Of a stretch of 64,000 nt of DNA, positions 48,189 through 56,843 are shown in pieces. A program made the position numbers and the translations under genes. Position 1 is the first letter of the stretch. Each line of letters starts with the position of its first letter. Source of the DNA: Streptomyces sp. NBC_01723 (lineage in GTDB: Bacteria; Actinomycetota; Actinomycetes; Streptomycetales; Streptomycetaceae); the NCBI RefSeq assembly GCF_036246005.1, contig NZ_CP109171.1, positions 992,001-1,056,000 of the forward strand, read 5' to 3'. The notes below the pieces were generated by a model. It had not been told where the DNA came from and ran no database searches. It saw only the letters and a program-made list of their open reading frames with translations.

Positions 48189-48202
48189 TGCCCGAACGGC
48201 CC
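48189..48202. promoter_or_regulatory. Candidate DevR/OsdR box upstream of the Rv1733c-like gene
   Basis: TGCCCGAACGGCCC (minus strand GGGCCG-TTCG-GGCA), centred about 64 bases upstream of the ATG at 48259. Confidence 0.5.
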
Positions 48203-48258
48203 ATACCGCGCATCGTCGCGGGGCGTGAGGCTGAAGTCGACAGCCGGAGGTGGTCACA

Positions 48259-48840
48259 ATGCGCAGGACCAGAACCGTTCGCCGGTCTCTGTGGCGCTGG
48301 CGCCGCAATCCGCTGCGCCGCCGCGAAGACGTGCTGGAGGGCTGGATCCTGCTACTCGTCTGGCTGCTGGTCGCTGTCGCGGCCCCCGTGGCCGGAATAC
48401 TGGGGGCGCAGGCCTCAGCTCACGGCTCGGCACAGCGACGCGCGGATCACCATCCCGTCACAGCAGTCCTGCTGTCGGACACCTCCCGCAATGCCCTGGC
48501 CGACGGAGCCACGGGGGGCCGCGTCGACGCGTCCGTGCGCTGGACGGCACCCGACGGTACGCGGCACTCGGGCAAGGCCACGGTCGACGAGAACACGAAG
48601 GCGGGTTCCCGGGTCACGGTCTGGACGGACCGGCAGGACCGCCTGACGACCGCGCCCCCCACCGCCAGTCAGGCAGGCGTGGACGCTGTTTTCATGGGCG
48701 CCGCCTCGACCTTCGCCGTCGTTACAGCGGCGGCGGCCGGCTACTACGGGTTCAAGTTGGTTCTCGACCGCCGGCGGCGCGCGGCGTGGGAGGACGAGTG
48801 GCGGGAGATCGGGTCCCAGTGGGGCCGCGCTGCCAGCTGA
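48259..48840 (+). CDS. Rv1733c-like membrane protein
   Basis: A 193-residue protein with a basic N-terminus (MRRTRTVRRSLWRWRRNPLRRREDVLEGW), one membrane helix (ILLLVWLLVAVAAPVAGIL), an external domain (VRWTAPDGTRHSGKATVDENTKAGSRVTVWTD) and a second helix (FMGAASTFAVVTAAAAGYYGF). This matches the Rv1733c family, whose founding member is a strongly DosR-induced antigen of M. tuberculosis; the function is unknown. The ATG at 48259 follows GGAGGTGG; a GTG at 48250 is less likely. A box-like sequence lies about 64 bases upstream. Confidence 0.88.
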   Translation: MRRTRTVRRSLWRWRRNPLRRREDVLEGWILLLVWLLVAVAAPVAGILGAQASAHGSAQRRADHHPVTAVLLSDTSRNALADGATGGRVDASVRWTAPDGTRHSGKATVDENTKAGSRVTVWTDRQDRLTTAPPTASQAGVDAVFMGAASTFAVVTAAAAGYYGFKLVLDRRRRAAWEDEWREIGSQWGRAAS

Positions 48841-48931
48841 TCCGCCCCTCGCGGACGCCCACATCCATCACCGCTTCGAGAGCACCGGCTCCCAGGGCGT
48901 CCGCAGGTCGGTGCGGCGGAGGGAGGAAGTG

Positions 48932-49837
48932 ATGAGGGCGAACGTGACGGTGGGCGCGGACGGTTCCGCCTCTTCCCTGGACGCCGTCGTGTGGGCCGCC
49001 AGGGATGCCGAGGCGCGCAGCCTCGCGCTACGAGTGGTGCACGTACTCGCCCGGCCCCTGGGGCTGCCGCTGGACGCCGCCCTCCCCAGGACTGTCAGAG
49101 AATATGTCCGGGAGGCGGCGGACGCGGTGGTGCAGGAGGCCGCCGACCGGGCGCGGGACGAGGCGCCCGGCATCGAGATCTCGACGCTGGTTCTTCCCGG
49201 CGAACCGGTCGGCGTGCTATCGGCCCAGTCCCGCACAGCCGAAGCCGTCGTCGTCGGACACGGCGGCCCGACTCCATTCGCCCGGCCTCTTTCGGGCGGC
49301 ACGGCCCTCGGGATCGTCGCCCGTGCCGCGTGCCCCGTGGTCGTCGTGCGGCGGGCCGAGGCGTCGGCAGGGCCCGTCGTCCTGGGCGTGGACGGTTCGC
49401 CCGCCGGAGCGGCAGCCGTCCGTTTCGCCTTCGACCAGGCGTCTGTACAGGGCGCCCGAGTGATCGCCCTGCACGCCTGGACGACCTGGAACGCCCCCCT
49501 GCCCCCTCCTCAGGACCCGTCCGAGGCCTACGCCTGCGCACCCGGCGTGTTGGCCTCCGAGGAGGAACGGCTCCTCGCCGAGGCCCTTGCCGGGATGCGG
49601 ACCCGGTATCCCGACGTGAAGGTCGAGCGCCGGAACATCCACGGACCGACGCGGCAGGCGTTGATCGAGGCGAGCCGCGACGCCCGGCTCATGGTCGTCG
49701 GGTCGAGGGGCCGCGGAGGCTTCGCCGGCCTGCTGCTGGGCTCGGTGAGCCAGGCTGTGCTCCAGCACGCGCACTGTTCCGTCGCGGTCGTAGGGGGGAC
49801 CGCCGCGACCGACACGGCGGTATGGAAATCCAAGTGA
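48932..49837 (+). CDS. Tandem-domain universal stress protein
   Basis: A 301-residue double USP. Domain 1 begins NVTVGADGSASSLDAVVWAARDAEA, with a degenerate loop VVGHGGPTPFARPLSGG; domain 2 begins VVLGVDGSPAGAAAVRFAFDQASV and has the canonical ATP loop VVGSRGRGGFAGLLLGSVSQ. ATP binding thus shifts to domain 2, the reverse of the USPs at 38704 and 44320. The ATG at 48932 has GGAGGGAGGAAG upstream. It lies 91 bases after the Rv1733c-like gene. Confidence 0.92.
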   Translation: MRANVTVGADGSASSLDAVVWAARDAEARSLALRVVHVLARPLGLPLDAALPRTVREYVREAADAVVQEAADRARDEAPGIEISTLVLPGEPVGVLSAQSRTAEAVVVGHGGPTPFARPLSGGTALGIVARAACPVVVVRRAEASAGPVVLGVDGSPAGAAAVRFAFDQASVQGARVIALHAWTTWNAPLPPPQDPSEAYACAPGVLASEEERLLAEALAGMRTRYPDVKVERRNIHGPTRQALIEASRDARLMVVGSRGRGGFAGLLLGSVSQAVLQHAHCSVAVVGGTAATDTAVWKSK

Positions 49838-50002
49838 CGGAGGGAAGGAGTCACAGGGGCCAGGGCGACGGTCAGGGGCCGGGCCCGGACGCTCTTCGGG
49901 GCTCCCCCGGGAGGGCCTTGGCAGGAGGTGAGCCGCCACGACGGCCGGAAGCCGAGGCTACGGGGCGGGGATCAAGGAAGCCGCCCTCGTGCACGAATCC
50001 CC

Positions 50003-50377
50003 TCAGGACCACATCGCCCGGGCCACGGTGACACCGATGAAGGCCGCTCCGAGACCTGCCACGATGCTGGACACGACGTTGGCGGCCGCGAAGAACTTCG
50101 CGCCTGACTCGGCCAGCCGCATCGTCTCGTAGGAGAACGTCGAATAGGTGGTCAGCGCCCCGCAGAACCCAGTGCCCACCAGGAGTTGGGTCGAGTCGGA
50201 GGCTGCGCCGTAGGTGACGGCGCCGGCGAGCAGGCCCAGGATCAGGCAACCTGCCACGTTCACGGCAAAGGTGCCCCAGGGAAAGACGGTGTCGTGCCGC
50301 TTCTGCACCGACAGGTCGGTCAGATACCGCAGGGGCGCGCCGAGGGCGGCTCCGGCGATGACCAGTGCCCAGTTCAC
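50003..50377 (-). CDS. crcB: Fluoride channel/exporter CrcB (Fluc) subunit
   Basis: A 124-residue four-helix membrane protein with the Fluc signatures: [16 protein letters not shown] (the helix-1 Arg), [19 protein letters not shown] (conserved Asn) and [16 protein letters not shown] (the phenylalanine-box region). Dimers of antiparallel subunits conduct fluoride out of the cell. It starts at a GTG with AAGGAG upstream and overlaps the DUF190 gene by four bases. It is the last gene of a crcB-DUF190-crcB operon. Confidence 0.93.
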   Translation of the reverse strand: MNWALVIAGAALGAPLRYLTDLSVQKRHDTVFPWGTFAVNVAGCLILGLLAGAVTYGAASDSTQLLVGTGFCGALTTYSTFSYETMRLAESGAKFFAAANVVSSIVAGLGAAFIGVTVARAMWS

Positions 50378-50727
50378 TTCTTCGGCTCCTTGTCGTGGCC
50401 GGTATACCGGATGATCTCGCATTCGTCGACGATCACGAGCCCTTCGGTGACCAGTCCGTCGAGCTGTGACAGGAACGCGCGCAGGGGCTGCTCGTCGTCG
50501 ACGATCACGATGGCGACGGGTAGGTCGTCGCTCAGCGAGAGCAGCCGGGTGGTGTGGATCAATGAGGAGGCTCCGAAGCCCTCGATCCCGCGGAACACCG
50601 AGGCCCCGGCGAGCCCGGCCTGGTGGGCGCGGTGCACGATCTCGGTGTAGAGCGACTTGTGATGCCAGACGTCGCTCTCTCCGACGAGAATCGTCGCGCG
50701 CAGTGCGCGTCCGGTCAGTTTCGTCAT
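50374..50727 (-). CDS. DUF190 protein of the fluoride operon
   Basis: A 117-residue cytoplasmic DUF190 protein ([63 protein letters not shown]), a PII-like ferredoxin fold often found between two crcB genes. It may bind a nucleotide and regulate the channel. It overlaps both neighbours by four bases, so all three genes are translationally coupled. Confidence 0.92.
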   Translation of the reverse strand: MTKLTGRALRATILVGESDVWHHKSLYTEIVHRAHQAGLAGASVFRGIEGFGASSLIHTTRLLSLSDDLPVAIVIVDDEQPLRAFLSQLDGLVTEGLVIVDECEIIRYTGHDKEPKK

Positions 50728-51212
50728 GTCTGCCTCCACGTCACAATCCGACGTGTCATCCACGCCGCGCTCCCCACCGCTGTCAGCGCCGCGAGCGGCG
50801 TCAGCCCCAGGTAGGCCAGTCCCGTACGGGCGCTGTCGCTGTCGATGAGTTGCCGGGTGTCGACCGCGTAGGTCGAGAACGTCGTGAACCCGCCCAGCAC
50901 CCCGGTGCCCAGGAACGGCCGCACCAGCCGGTGGGCGGCGGCCCACACGTCGCTGAGGACGACCATGAACACACCGAGCACGGCGCAGCCGGCCGCGTTC
51001 ACGACCAGCGCGGTCCACGGGAAGCCGCCGGCCGCGTTCGGCCACCACAGGAATGCGCCGTAACGGGCAGAGGCGCCTATCGCACCGCCCAGTGCCACTA
51101 CTCCCAAGACGGGCGCCCGATCGCGCCACGCGCCGGTTCGCGGAGCGGTGATGTCGCGGTCGGCGTCCGGCTCGGTCGCCTCGCCCACGGCCGGGGAATG
51201 CGGGAGCTTCAT
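50724..51212 (-). CDS. crcB: Fluoride channel/exporter CrcB (Fluc) subunit
   Basis: A 162-residue Fluc subunit with a hydrophilic N-terminal extension of about 35 residues not found in the other subunit. Core motifs: [33 protein letters not shown] and [17 protein letters not shown]. Two different crcB genes in one operon suggest an obligate heterodimer. The ATG at 51212 follows GGAGAGG. First gene of the operon, with a structured leader directly upstream. Confidence 0.92.
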   Translation of the reverse strand: MKLPHSPAVGEATEPDADRDITAPRTGAWRDRAPVLGVVALGGAIGASARYGAFLWWPNAAGGFPWTALVVNAAGCAVLGVFMVVLSDVWAAAHRLVRPFLGTGVLGGFTTFSTYAVDTRQLIDSDSARTGLAYLGLTPLAALTAVGSAAWMTRRIVTWRQT

Positions 51213-51226
51213 CGGGTACACCTCTC

Positions 51227-51274
51227 CTACTCGCCGAGCGCCCCTGGCTCAGGGCGCCTCGTTACCGCAAGTAG
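51227..51274 (-). promoter_or_regulatory. Nested stem-loop in the leader of the crcB operon
   Basis: On the minus strand CTACTTGC ... GCGAGTAG (one mismatched pair) encloses an inner stem GCGCCC/GGGCGC. The element ends five bases before the GGAGAGG RBS of the first crcB. I could not fit it to the known fluoride (crcB) riboswitch core. Confidence 0.5.
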
Positions 51275-51530
51275 GGACCGTTGGCGGCTCGCGCCGCGGT
51301 TCGGGTACGGCGGGCCCCACCGCCGCGCGGCAACCACAGGGTCGCCGACCCAACCCAGAATACGCACTGCCGGAAGCCGGCCGGTGGGAAACACGAGCAG
51401 CCCGGCAGCAGACCGATCGCGGCAGAGGACGTCCGACGCGCCGTGGTCACCGTCCGTAGCCCCGGGGCGGAACCCGAGTAGAGCCTGCTGGTCCCTACGC
51501 GGGCGCACAGACGCCGGGGGCTCGGCTTGA

Positions 51531-51549
51531 CCTTCGAATAGGTCGAAGG
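51531..51549. promoter_or_regulatory. Orphan MerR-type palindrome
   Basis: CCTTCGA-ATAGG-TCGAAGG: perfect 7-base arms around a 5-base spacer, preceded by TTGA (TTGACC forms a -35 box). This is the layout of promoters controlled by MerR-family activators, but no gene follows on either side except a recombinase relic. Confidence 0.5.
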
Positions 51550-51550
51550 C

Positions 51551-51766
51551 TTACCGTCGGTCATGGCCCACGGCTGCAGCCACCAACCCGTCGTACGGGC
51601 CCCTCTCATCGCGACGCCCGGGTCCCAGCTTCGGCCGGGTCATCAGGTCGGTGGCGCCCGAGACCTCCCAGTCGTCGGCCCAGCCGATGATGTGGCCTCC
51701 GACAGTCGCGGCAACGGTCAGCACGTTCTCGCGCTGCCGTTCCGGAGACGACGTGGCGAGCTTCAT
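51551..51766 (-). pseudogene. Remnant of a serine site-specific recombinase
   Basis: The frame reads LATSSPERQRENVLTVAATV, GGHIIGWADDWEVSGATDLMTRPKLGPG, ERGPYDGLVAAAV, which matches the N-terminal resolvase domain of Streptomyces serine recombinases, but stops after about 70 residues. The catalytic-serine N-terminus, the rest of the resolvase domain and the recombinase domains are missing. It lies between the orphan palindrome and yjbQ, whose 3' end is copied elsewhere in the window. Confidence 0.65.
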
Positions 51767-51910
51767 CCGCGACAGCCGTCACACACCGAGTAGACGCTTC
51801 CCGCATCCGTCGTAGGGGCGTTCGATCATGCGCAGGTCCGGCACACACAAGACCTATCCATGCCGAGCACGCAAGGTGCGCAGAATCGGCCACATCCAGG
51901 ACGATCCTGC

Positions 51911-52333
51911 TCAGCCCAGGAAGCTCAGTCGAACCTGACGGTCGACATTGTCCTTGTTGGTGTCCACCAGGCACACCGACTGCCAGGTTCCCAGCTCCAG
52001 GCGGCCGCCGATCACCGGCAGGGTCGCGTGCGGGGGTACGAGGGCGGGCAGGACGTGGTCGCGGCCGTGGCCCGGGCTGCCGTGGCGGTGCTGCCAGCGG
52101 TCGTCGGCCGGGAGCAGGGTGTGCAGTGCGGCCAGCAGGTCGTCGTCGCTGCCGGCGCCGGTCTCGATGATCGCGATCCCGGCGGTGGCGTGCGGCACGA
52201 AGACGTTGAGTAGGCCGTCGCGGCCGGCCGCCGCCTCGCGCAGGAAGGACTCGCAGTCACCGGTGATGTCGGCGACGCGCTCCGCCGAGCCGGTGGTGAG
52301 GTTCAGGACGCGGGTGGTGAAGGCATCTGGCAT
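51911..52333 (-). CDS. yjbQ: YjbQ family (UPF0047) protein
   Basis: A 140-residue YjbQ protein: LLNVFVPHATAGIAIIETGAGSDDDLLAAL, GHGRDHVLPALVPPHATLPVIGGRLELGTWQSVCLVDTNKDNVDRQV. The His and Asp of the HATAGI and GHGRDH segments form the conserved metal site. Members are thought to have thiamine-phosphate synthase-like activity. The ATG has no strong RBS and lies 55 bases from the divergent monooxygenase gene. A copy of its last 20 codons and 3' flank occurs at 20696. Confidence 0.92.
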   Translation of the reverse strand: MPDAFTTRVLNLTTGSAERVADITGDCESFLREAAAGRDGLLNVFVPHATAGIAIIETGAGSDDDLLAALHTLLPADDRWQHRHGSPGHGRDHVLPALVPPHATLPVIGGRLELGTWQSVCLVDTNKDNVDRQVRLSFLG

Positions 52334-52388
52334 GGGACCATCCTGACACCGCGGGAAGATCCAGACCCTCGGCGCCGTTGGTAGAAGC

Positions 52389-53468
52389 GTGAACTACACA
52401 CACGAGGTCGAGGTCGTCGTCATCGGGGCCGGTCAGGCGGGACTCGCCGCCGCCTATCACCTGCGGCGCACCGGCTTCGAGCCGGAACGCGACTTCGTGG
52501 TGCTGGACCACGCGCCCGGTCCCGGGGGCGCCTGGCAGTTCCGCTGGCCGTCACTGACGTACGGCAAGGTGCACGGCATGCATTCGCTGCCGGGCATGGA
52601 GCTGACCGGCGCGGATCCGGCGCGGCCGTCCGCCGAGGTGGTGGGCGGGTACTTCGCCGACTACGAGCGGACCTTCGGCCTGCGGGTGCGTCGGCCCGTC
52701 GACGTGCGCGCGGTGCGCGAGGGGACGGGCGGGCGGCTGCTCGTGGAGACTACGGCCGGGTCCTGGTCCGCGCGCGCCCTGATCAACGCGACCGGCACCT
52801 GGGACCGGCCCTTCTGGCCGCGCTACCCCGGGCAGGAGTCCTTCCGGGGCCGGCAACTGCACACCGCCCAGTACGCGGGGCCCGAGGAGTTCGCCGGGCA
52901 GCGCGTGGTCGTGGTCGGCGGCGGTGCCTCGGGGACGCAGCATCTGCTGGAGATCGCCTCGTTCGCCGCTTCCACCACTTGGGTGACCAGGCGGCCCCCG
53001 GTCTTCCGCGAGGGGCCCTTCGACGAGGACGCGGGCCGGGCGGCGGTGGCGCTCGTGGAGGAACGGGTGCGGCAAGGGCTGCCGCCGAAGAGCGTGGTGT
53101 CGGTGACGGGGCTGCCGCTCAACGACGCGATCCGGGCGGGGCTGGAGTCGGGCGTGCTGGACCGGCAGCCCATGTTCGACCGGATCACGCCCGAGGGGAT
53201 CGAGTGGGGCGACGGGCGGCGCGTGGCCGTGGACGTCATCCTGTGGGCGACCGGGTTCCGGCCCGCCATCGATCATCTGCGGCCGCTGCGGCTGCGGGAG
53301 GCGGGCGGTGGCATCCGGGTCGAGGGGACGCGCGCGGTCGCCGATCCGCGGGTCCACCTCGTCGGCTACGGTCCGTCTGCCAGCACCATCGGCGCCAACC
53401 GGGCGGGGCGCTCGGCCGTGCGGGACATCAGGCGGCTGCTGGCCGAGGAGGCACCGGTGGCCGCATGA
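52389..53468 (+). CDS. FAD-dependent monooxygenase/oxidoreductase (CzcO-like)
   Basis: A 359-residue flavin-containing monooxygenase-type protein. FAD-binding Rossmann motif VVVIGAGQAGLAAAYHL at residues 8-24, the NADPH-binding motif VVVVGGGASGTQHLLEIA at about 173, and the VILWATGFRP segment before the C-terminus. Such enzymes are found in actinomycete metal- and sulfur-related clusters; the substrate is unknown. GTG start, no strong RBS. Confidence 0.9.
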   Translation: MNYTHEVEVVVIGAGQAGLAAAYHLRRTGFEPERDFVVLDHAPGPGGAWQFRWPSLTYGKVHGMHSLPGMELTGADPARPSAEVVGGYFADYERTFGLRVRRPVDVRAVREGTGGRLLVETTAGSWSARALINATGTWDRPFWPRYPGQESFRGRQLHTAQYAGPEEFAGQRVVVVGGGASGTQHLLEIASFAASTTWVTRRPPVFREGPFDEDAGRAAVALVEERVRQGLPPKSVVSVTGLPLNDAIRAGLESGVLDRQPMFDRITPEGIEWGDGRRVAVDVILWATGFRPAIDHLRPLRLREAGGGIRVEGTRAVADPRVHLVGYGPSASTIGANRAGRSAVRDIRRLLAEEAPVAA

Positions 53469-53480
53469 CGCCCCGCCCGG

Positions 53481-54392
53481 TCACGCGGCCCCGGCCGCCT
53501 TCGAGGCGCTCTTCCGGGCCCGGTTGAACTCGGCGACGTTGCGCTGGTGTTCGGCGTAGTCGGCGGTGAAGCGGGTGTCGCCCGGCTTGACGGTGACGAA
53601 GTACAGCCAGTCCCCGGGGGTCGGATTGATCGCGGCGGTCATCGCGACGTCGCCCGGGTTGGCGATGGGCGTGGGCGGCAGGCCCATGCGCTGGTACGAG
53701 TTGTAGGGGCTGTCGACCCGGGTGTCCTTGGTGGTGGTGTCCAGCGTGGAGCGGCCCAGGGCGTAGTTGATGGTGGAGTCCATCTGGAGCGGCATCCCGC
53801 GCTCCAGCCGGTTGAAGACCACCCGGGCCACCTTGCCCATGTCCTCCTTGGCGGCGGCCTCCGCCTGCACGATGCTGGCGATGGTGACGGCCTGATAGAC
53901 GTTCAGCGCGTTGCGCTGGGCGCCCGCGGCGACCGGCGCGCCGGTGAACTTCTTGTTCGCCGCGTCGACCATGGCCTCCAGCAGCTTCTCCGGCGTCGGG
54001 GACTCACCGAGCGGATAGGTCGCCGGGAAGAGATAGCCCTCGGGGTTTCCCTCGGCGTCGTTCGGCAGCTTGAGGTCGGCCTTGGTCAGGGACTTCTTGG
54101 TGGTGCCCGCGGGCAGCTCGAGCGTCTTGTCGACGGCCGCGTAGACCTGCGTCGCCCGCCAGCCCTCGGGGATCACGAGCGAGGTGGGGCGGGGCTCGCC
54201 CTCCTCGTCCGTCGTCAGCAGGGGCACCGCCACGGCGGTGGCGGCCACGACGGCGCCGGCCGCGATCAGGGCGACGCGGCCCCGGCGTGTCAGCCGAATC
54301 GTCCGCCTCGGGCTCCTCAGGCTCCTCGGGCTCCTGGTGCTGCCGGCGCTCCTCGCGCGCCTCGCGCTTCGTCGCGGAGTGTTCGTCTGCAT
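53481..54392 (-). CDS. MltG-like endolytic transglycosylase
   Basis: A 303-residue type II membrane protein: basic cytoplasmic N-terminus (RRSARRARSAGSTRS), a membrane helix (VALIAAGAVVAATAVAVPLL) and a YceG/MltG catalytic domain with the SIVQAEA motif (catalytic Glu), VVFNRLERGMPLQMDSTINYALG and SPYNSYQRMGLPPTPIANPG. MltG cuts nascent peptidoglycan glycan strands. It is shorter than the main Streptomyces MltG and is not in the usual aroE/ruvX context, so it is a paralogue. The ATG at 54392 has a weak RBS; it follows the ABC exporter gene on the same strand. Confidence 0.9.
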   Translation of the reverse strand: MQTNTPRRSARRARSAGSTRSPRSLRSPRRTIRLTRRGRVALIAAGAVVAATAVAVPLLTTDEEGEPRPTSLVIPEGWRATQVYAAVDKTLELPAGTTKKSLTKADLKLPNDAEGNPEGYLFPATYPLGESPTPEKLLEAMVDAANKKFTGAPVAAGAQRNALNVYQAVTIASIVQAEAAAKEDMGKVARVVFNRLERGMPLQMDSTINYALGRSTLDTTTKDTRVDSPYNSYQRMGLPPTPIANPGDVAMTAAINPTPGDWLYFVTVKPGDTRFTADYAEHQRNVAEFNRARKSASKAAGAA

Positions 54393-54435
54393 GCGGGCAC
54401 GGTAACCCCGATTTGCACACAAACCCGGCATATCG

Positions 54436-56238
54436 TCATCTTGTCGGCTCCAGTCGGGCGTCTCTGCGGACCAGTGCCGCGTAGCGTCCGTCCCGCTCCA
54501 GGAGTTCCTCGTGCGTGCCCTGTTCGGCCAGGCGCCCGGCGTCGAGGACGACGATGCGGTCGGCGTCCCGGACGGTGGACAGGCGGTGGGCGATGGTGAC
54601 CGTGGTCCGGTTGGCGGACAGCGCGTCGATGGCGTCCTGCACGGCGGCCTCGGTACGGGTGTCCAGCGCGCTGGTCGCCTCGTCGAGGACCAGGACGGGC
54701 GGGTCGCGCAGGATGGTGCGCGCGATGGCCAGACGCTGCTTCTCCCCGCCGGAGAAGCGGTGGCCGCGCTCGCCGACCACCGTGTCGTAGCCGTCGGGCA
54801 GGGCGGCGATGTGTTCGTGGATCTGGGCCGCCCGCGCGGCCGCCTCCAGTTCGGCGTCGGTGGCGTCCGGCTTGGCGAACCGCAGGTTCTCGGCGACCGA
54901 GGCGTGGAAGAGGTACGTCTCCTGCGAGACCACGCCGATTCCCCGGGCGAGGGTGTCGAAGTCCAGGTCGCGCACGTCGACCCCGTCGAGGGTGACCCGG
55001 CCGTCCGTCGCGTCGTACAGGCGCGGCACCAGGTGGCCGAGGGTGGACTTGCCGGCGCCGGTCGGGCCGACGACGGCGAGGCTGCTGCCCGCCGGGACGG
55101 TGATGTCGATGCCGTCGAGGACCGCGGAGCCCTTGCCGTCGTAGCGGAACCCGACGTTCTCGAAGCGGACCTCGCCCTTGATGTGGTCGAGGTGGACCGG
55201 CTCGTCGCGTTCGGTGATGTCGATCGGCAGGTCGAGGTACTCGAAGATGCGCTGGAAGAGCGCGAGCGACGCCTGGATCTGGACACCGGTCGACAGGAGG
55301 CTCACGGCCGGACGGAACAGGCCCTGCTGGAGCGAGACGAAGGCGACGATCGTGCCGAGGGAGACCTCCGGCCCGCCCAACTGGAGGGCGATGCCGGCGG
55401 TCCAGTAGATGACGGCCGGCATGGCGGCCATGACGATCGTGATGACGGCCATCCGCCAGCGGCCCGCCATGTTCGACCGCACCTCGAGGTCGACCAGCCC
55501 CTCGGACTCGTCCGCGAAGGCGCGGGTGAGCGAGTCCGAGCGGCCCATGGTGCGGCCGAGCAGGATGCCGCTGACGGAGAGCGACTCGGTGACCGTGGCG
55601 GCCATCGCGGCCATCTGCTTCTGGCGCCGGGTGGTGATCTTCCGGCGCTCCTTGCCGACGCGGCGGCTGATCCACACGAACACCGGGAGCAGGAGCAGCG
55701 AGACGACGGTCAGGCGCCAGTCGAGGACGAGCATGGCGACGACGGTGGCGACCACGCTGGTGAGGTTGGAGACCAGGGAGGTCGCCGTGGAGGTGACGGT
55801 CGCCTGCATGCCGCCGATGTCGTTGGCGATGCGGGACTGGACCTCGCCCGTGCGGGTGCGGGTGAAGAAGGCGAGGGACATCTGCTGGAGCCGGCCGTAG
55901 ACGGCGGTGCGCAGGTCGTGCATGACGCGCTGGCCCACGGTCGTGGAGATCAACGTCTGCAGCACGCCGAAGACGCTGGTGAGGACGGCGCCGAGGATCA
56001 TGCCGAGGGCGAGCAGGCTCAGCAGGCCGGTGCGCCCCTCGGGGATCGCGACATCCAGGATCTCCTTCAGGAGGAAGGGCGTGGCGACCGAGACGAGCGA
56101 GGCGGCGCCGACCAGCAGTCCGACGACCGCGAGGCGGCCCCGGTACGGGCGGAACAGCTTCAGGATGCGTCGCACCTGCCGGGGCTGTTCCTCGGCGTCG
56201 GCGGGTGCGGTCCAGGTGGACGCGCGGTCGGGTTGCAT
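54436..56238 (-). CDS. ABC exporter half-transporter (permease-ATPase)
   Basis: A 600-residue homodimeric-type ABC exporter: six-helix membrane domain (residues 30-330) and a nucleotide-binding domain with Walker A GPTGAGKST, Q-loop VSQETYLFHASV, signature FSGGEKQRLAIARTIL, Walker B VLVLDEATSALD and His switch IAHRLSTV. All ATP-site motifs are intact. The divergent MarR gene next to it suggests an efflux pump controlled by its substrate. The ATG at 56238 is 120 bases from the marR start. Confidence 0.94.
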   Translation of the reverse strand: MQPDRASTWTAPADAEEQPRQVRRILKLFRPYRGRLAVVGLLVGAASLVSVATPFLLKEILDVAIPEGRTGLLSLLALGMILGAVLTSVFGVLQTLISTTVGQRVMHDLRTAVYGRLQQMSLAFFTRTRTGEVQSRIANDIGGMQATVTSTATSLVSNLTSVVATVVAMLVLDWRLTVVSLLLLPVFVWISRRVGKERRKITTRRQKQMAAMAATVTESLSVSGILLGRTMGRSDSLTRAFADESEGLVDLEVRSNMAGRWRMAVITIVMAAMPAVIYWTAGIALQLGGPEVSLGTIVAFVSLQQGLFRPAVSLLSTGVQIQASLALFQRIFEYLDLPIDITERDEPVHLDHIKGEVRFENVGFRYDGKGSAVLDGIDITVPAGSSLAVVGPTGAGKSTLGHLVPRLYDATDGRVTLDGVDVRDLDFDTLARGIGVVSQETYLFHASVAENLRFAKPDATDAELEAAARAAQIHEHIAALPDGYDTVVGERGHRFSGGEKQRLAIARTILRDPPVLVLDEATSALDTRTEAAVQDAIDALSANRTTVTIAHRLSTVRDADRIVVLDAGRLAEQGTHEELLERDGRYAALVRRDARLEPTR

Positions 56239-56310
56239 GGGCTCCTACGGGGGTGTCGGCAGTGGAGGGCCGGCGGATCCCTCGGATCGCCGGCCTTGCG
56301 GAGCATAGGT

Positions 56311-56350
56311 CATTGTTACCTATACTCACAATGAATATCGTCCTGATATT
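56311..56350. promoter_or_regulatory. Pair of MarR-type operator palindromes
   Basis: An AT-rich patch in the divergent promoter: CATTGT...ACAATG (56311-56316 and 56328-56333) immediately followed by AATATC-GTCCT-GATATT (56334-56350). The second ends 8 bases before the marR start codon, so a bound MarR would block its own expression and probably that of the exporter. Confidence 0.75.
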
Positions 56351-56358
56351 GTTCCCGC

Positions 56359-56826
56359 ATGACCGCCCCCGATCCCGACGGCCTGCTCGCCGAGCAGTTG
56401 CTGCGGCTCACCCGCAGGGTGCACCGCATCCAGAAGCGCCACCTGGAGCACCGCGCCCTCGGCATCACTCCGGCCCAGTCCCGGCTGCTGCGCACCCTGG
56501 CGCACTACGGCTCGCCGCCGCGCATGGCCGACCTGGCCGAGCGCCTCGAGGTGGTTCCCCGGGCGGTGACGACGCTGGTCGACGGGCTGGAGGCGGCAGG
56601 GAAGGTGCGACGTGCCCCGGATCCGGCCAATCGCAGGGTCATCCGGATCGAGCTCACCGACGACGGACGCACGGCCCTGAGTGAACTGCGCGGCGCCCGC
56701 CGCTCGGCCGCGGAGGAGATCCTGGCGCCACTGTCGGACGAGCAACGCGCGGTGCTCGGCGGTCTCCTGGACACGCTGGTCGACGGCCCCGGCTGCGGAC
56801 CGGACCGCGGCGCCGCCCGGAGCTGA
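56359..56826 (+). CDS. MarR-family transcriptional repressor
   Basis: A 155-residue MarR protein: dimerisation helices, winged helix (ITPAQSRLLRTLAHYGSPPRMADLAERLEVVPRAVTTLVDGLE) and wing (RRAPDPANRRVIRIELTDDG). No cysteine likely to act as a redox switch is seen, so a small-molecule ligand exported by the adjacent pump is more likely. The start is close to the operator and has no RBS, so it may be a leaderless mRNA. Confidence 0.92.
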   Translation: MTAPDPDGLLAEQLLRLTRRVHRIQKRHLEHRALGITPAQSRLLRTLAHYGSPPRMADLAERLEVVPRAVTTLVDGLEAAGKVRRAPDPANRRVIRIELTDDGRTALSELRGARRSAAEEILAPLSDEQRAVLGGLLDTLVDGPGCGPDRGAARS

Positions 56827-56843
56827 GGCGTTCCAGGGCGCTG

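Noticed and set aside
51213..51500. Fluoride riboswitch
   Set aside because: Expected before crcB, but the conserved core sequences could not be found by eye; only a generic nested hairpin is reported.
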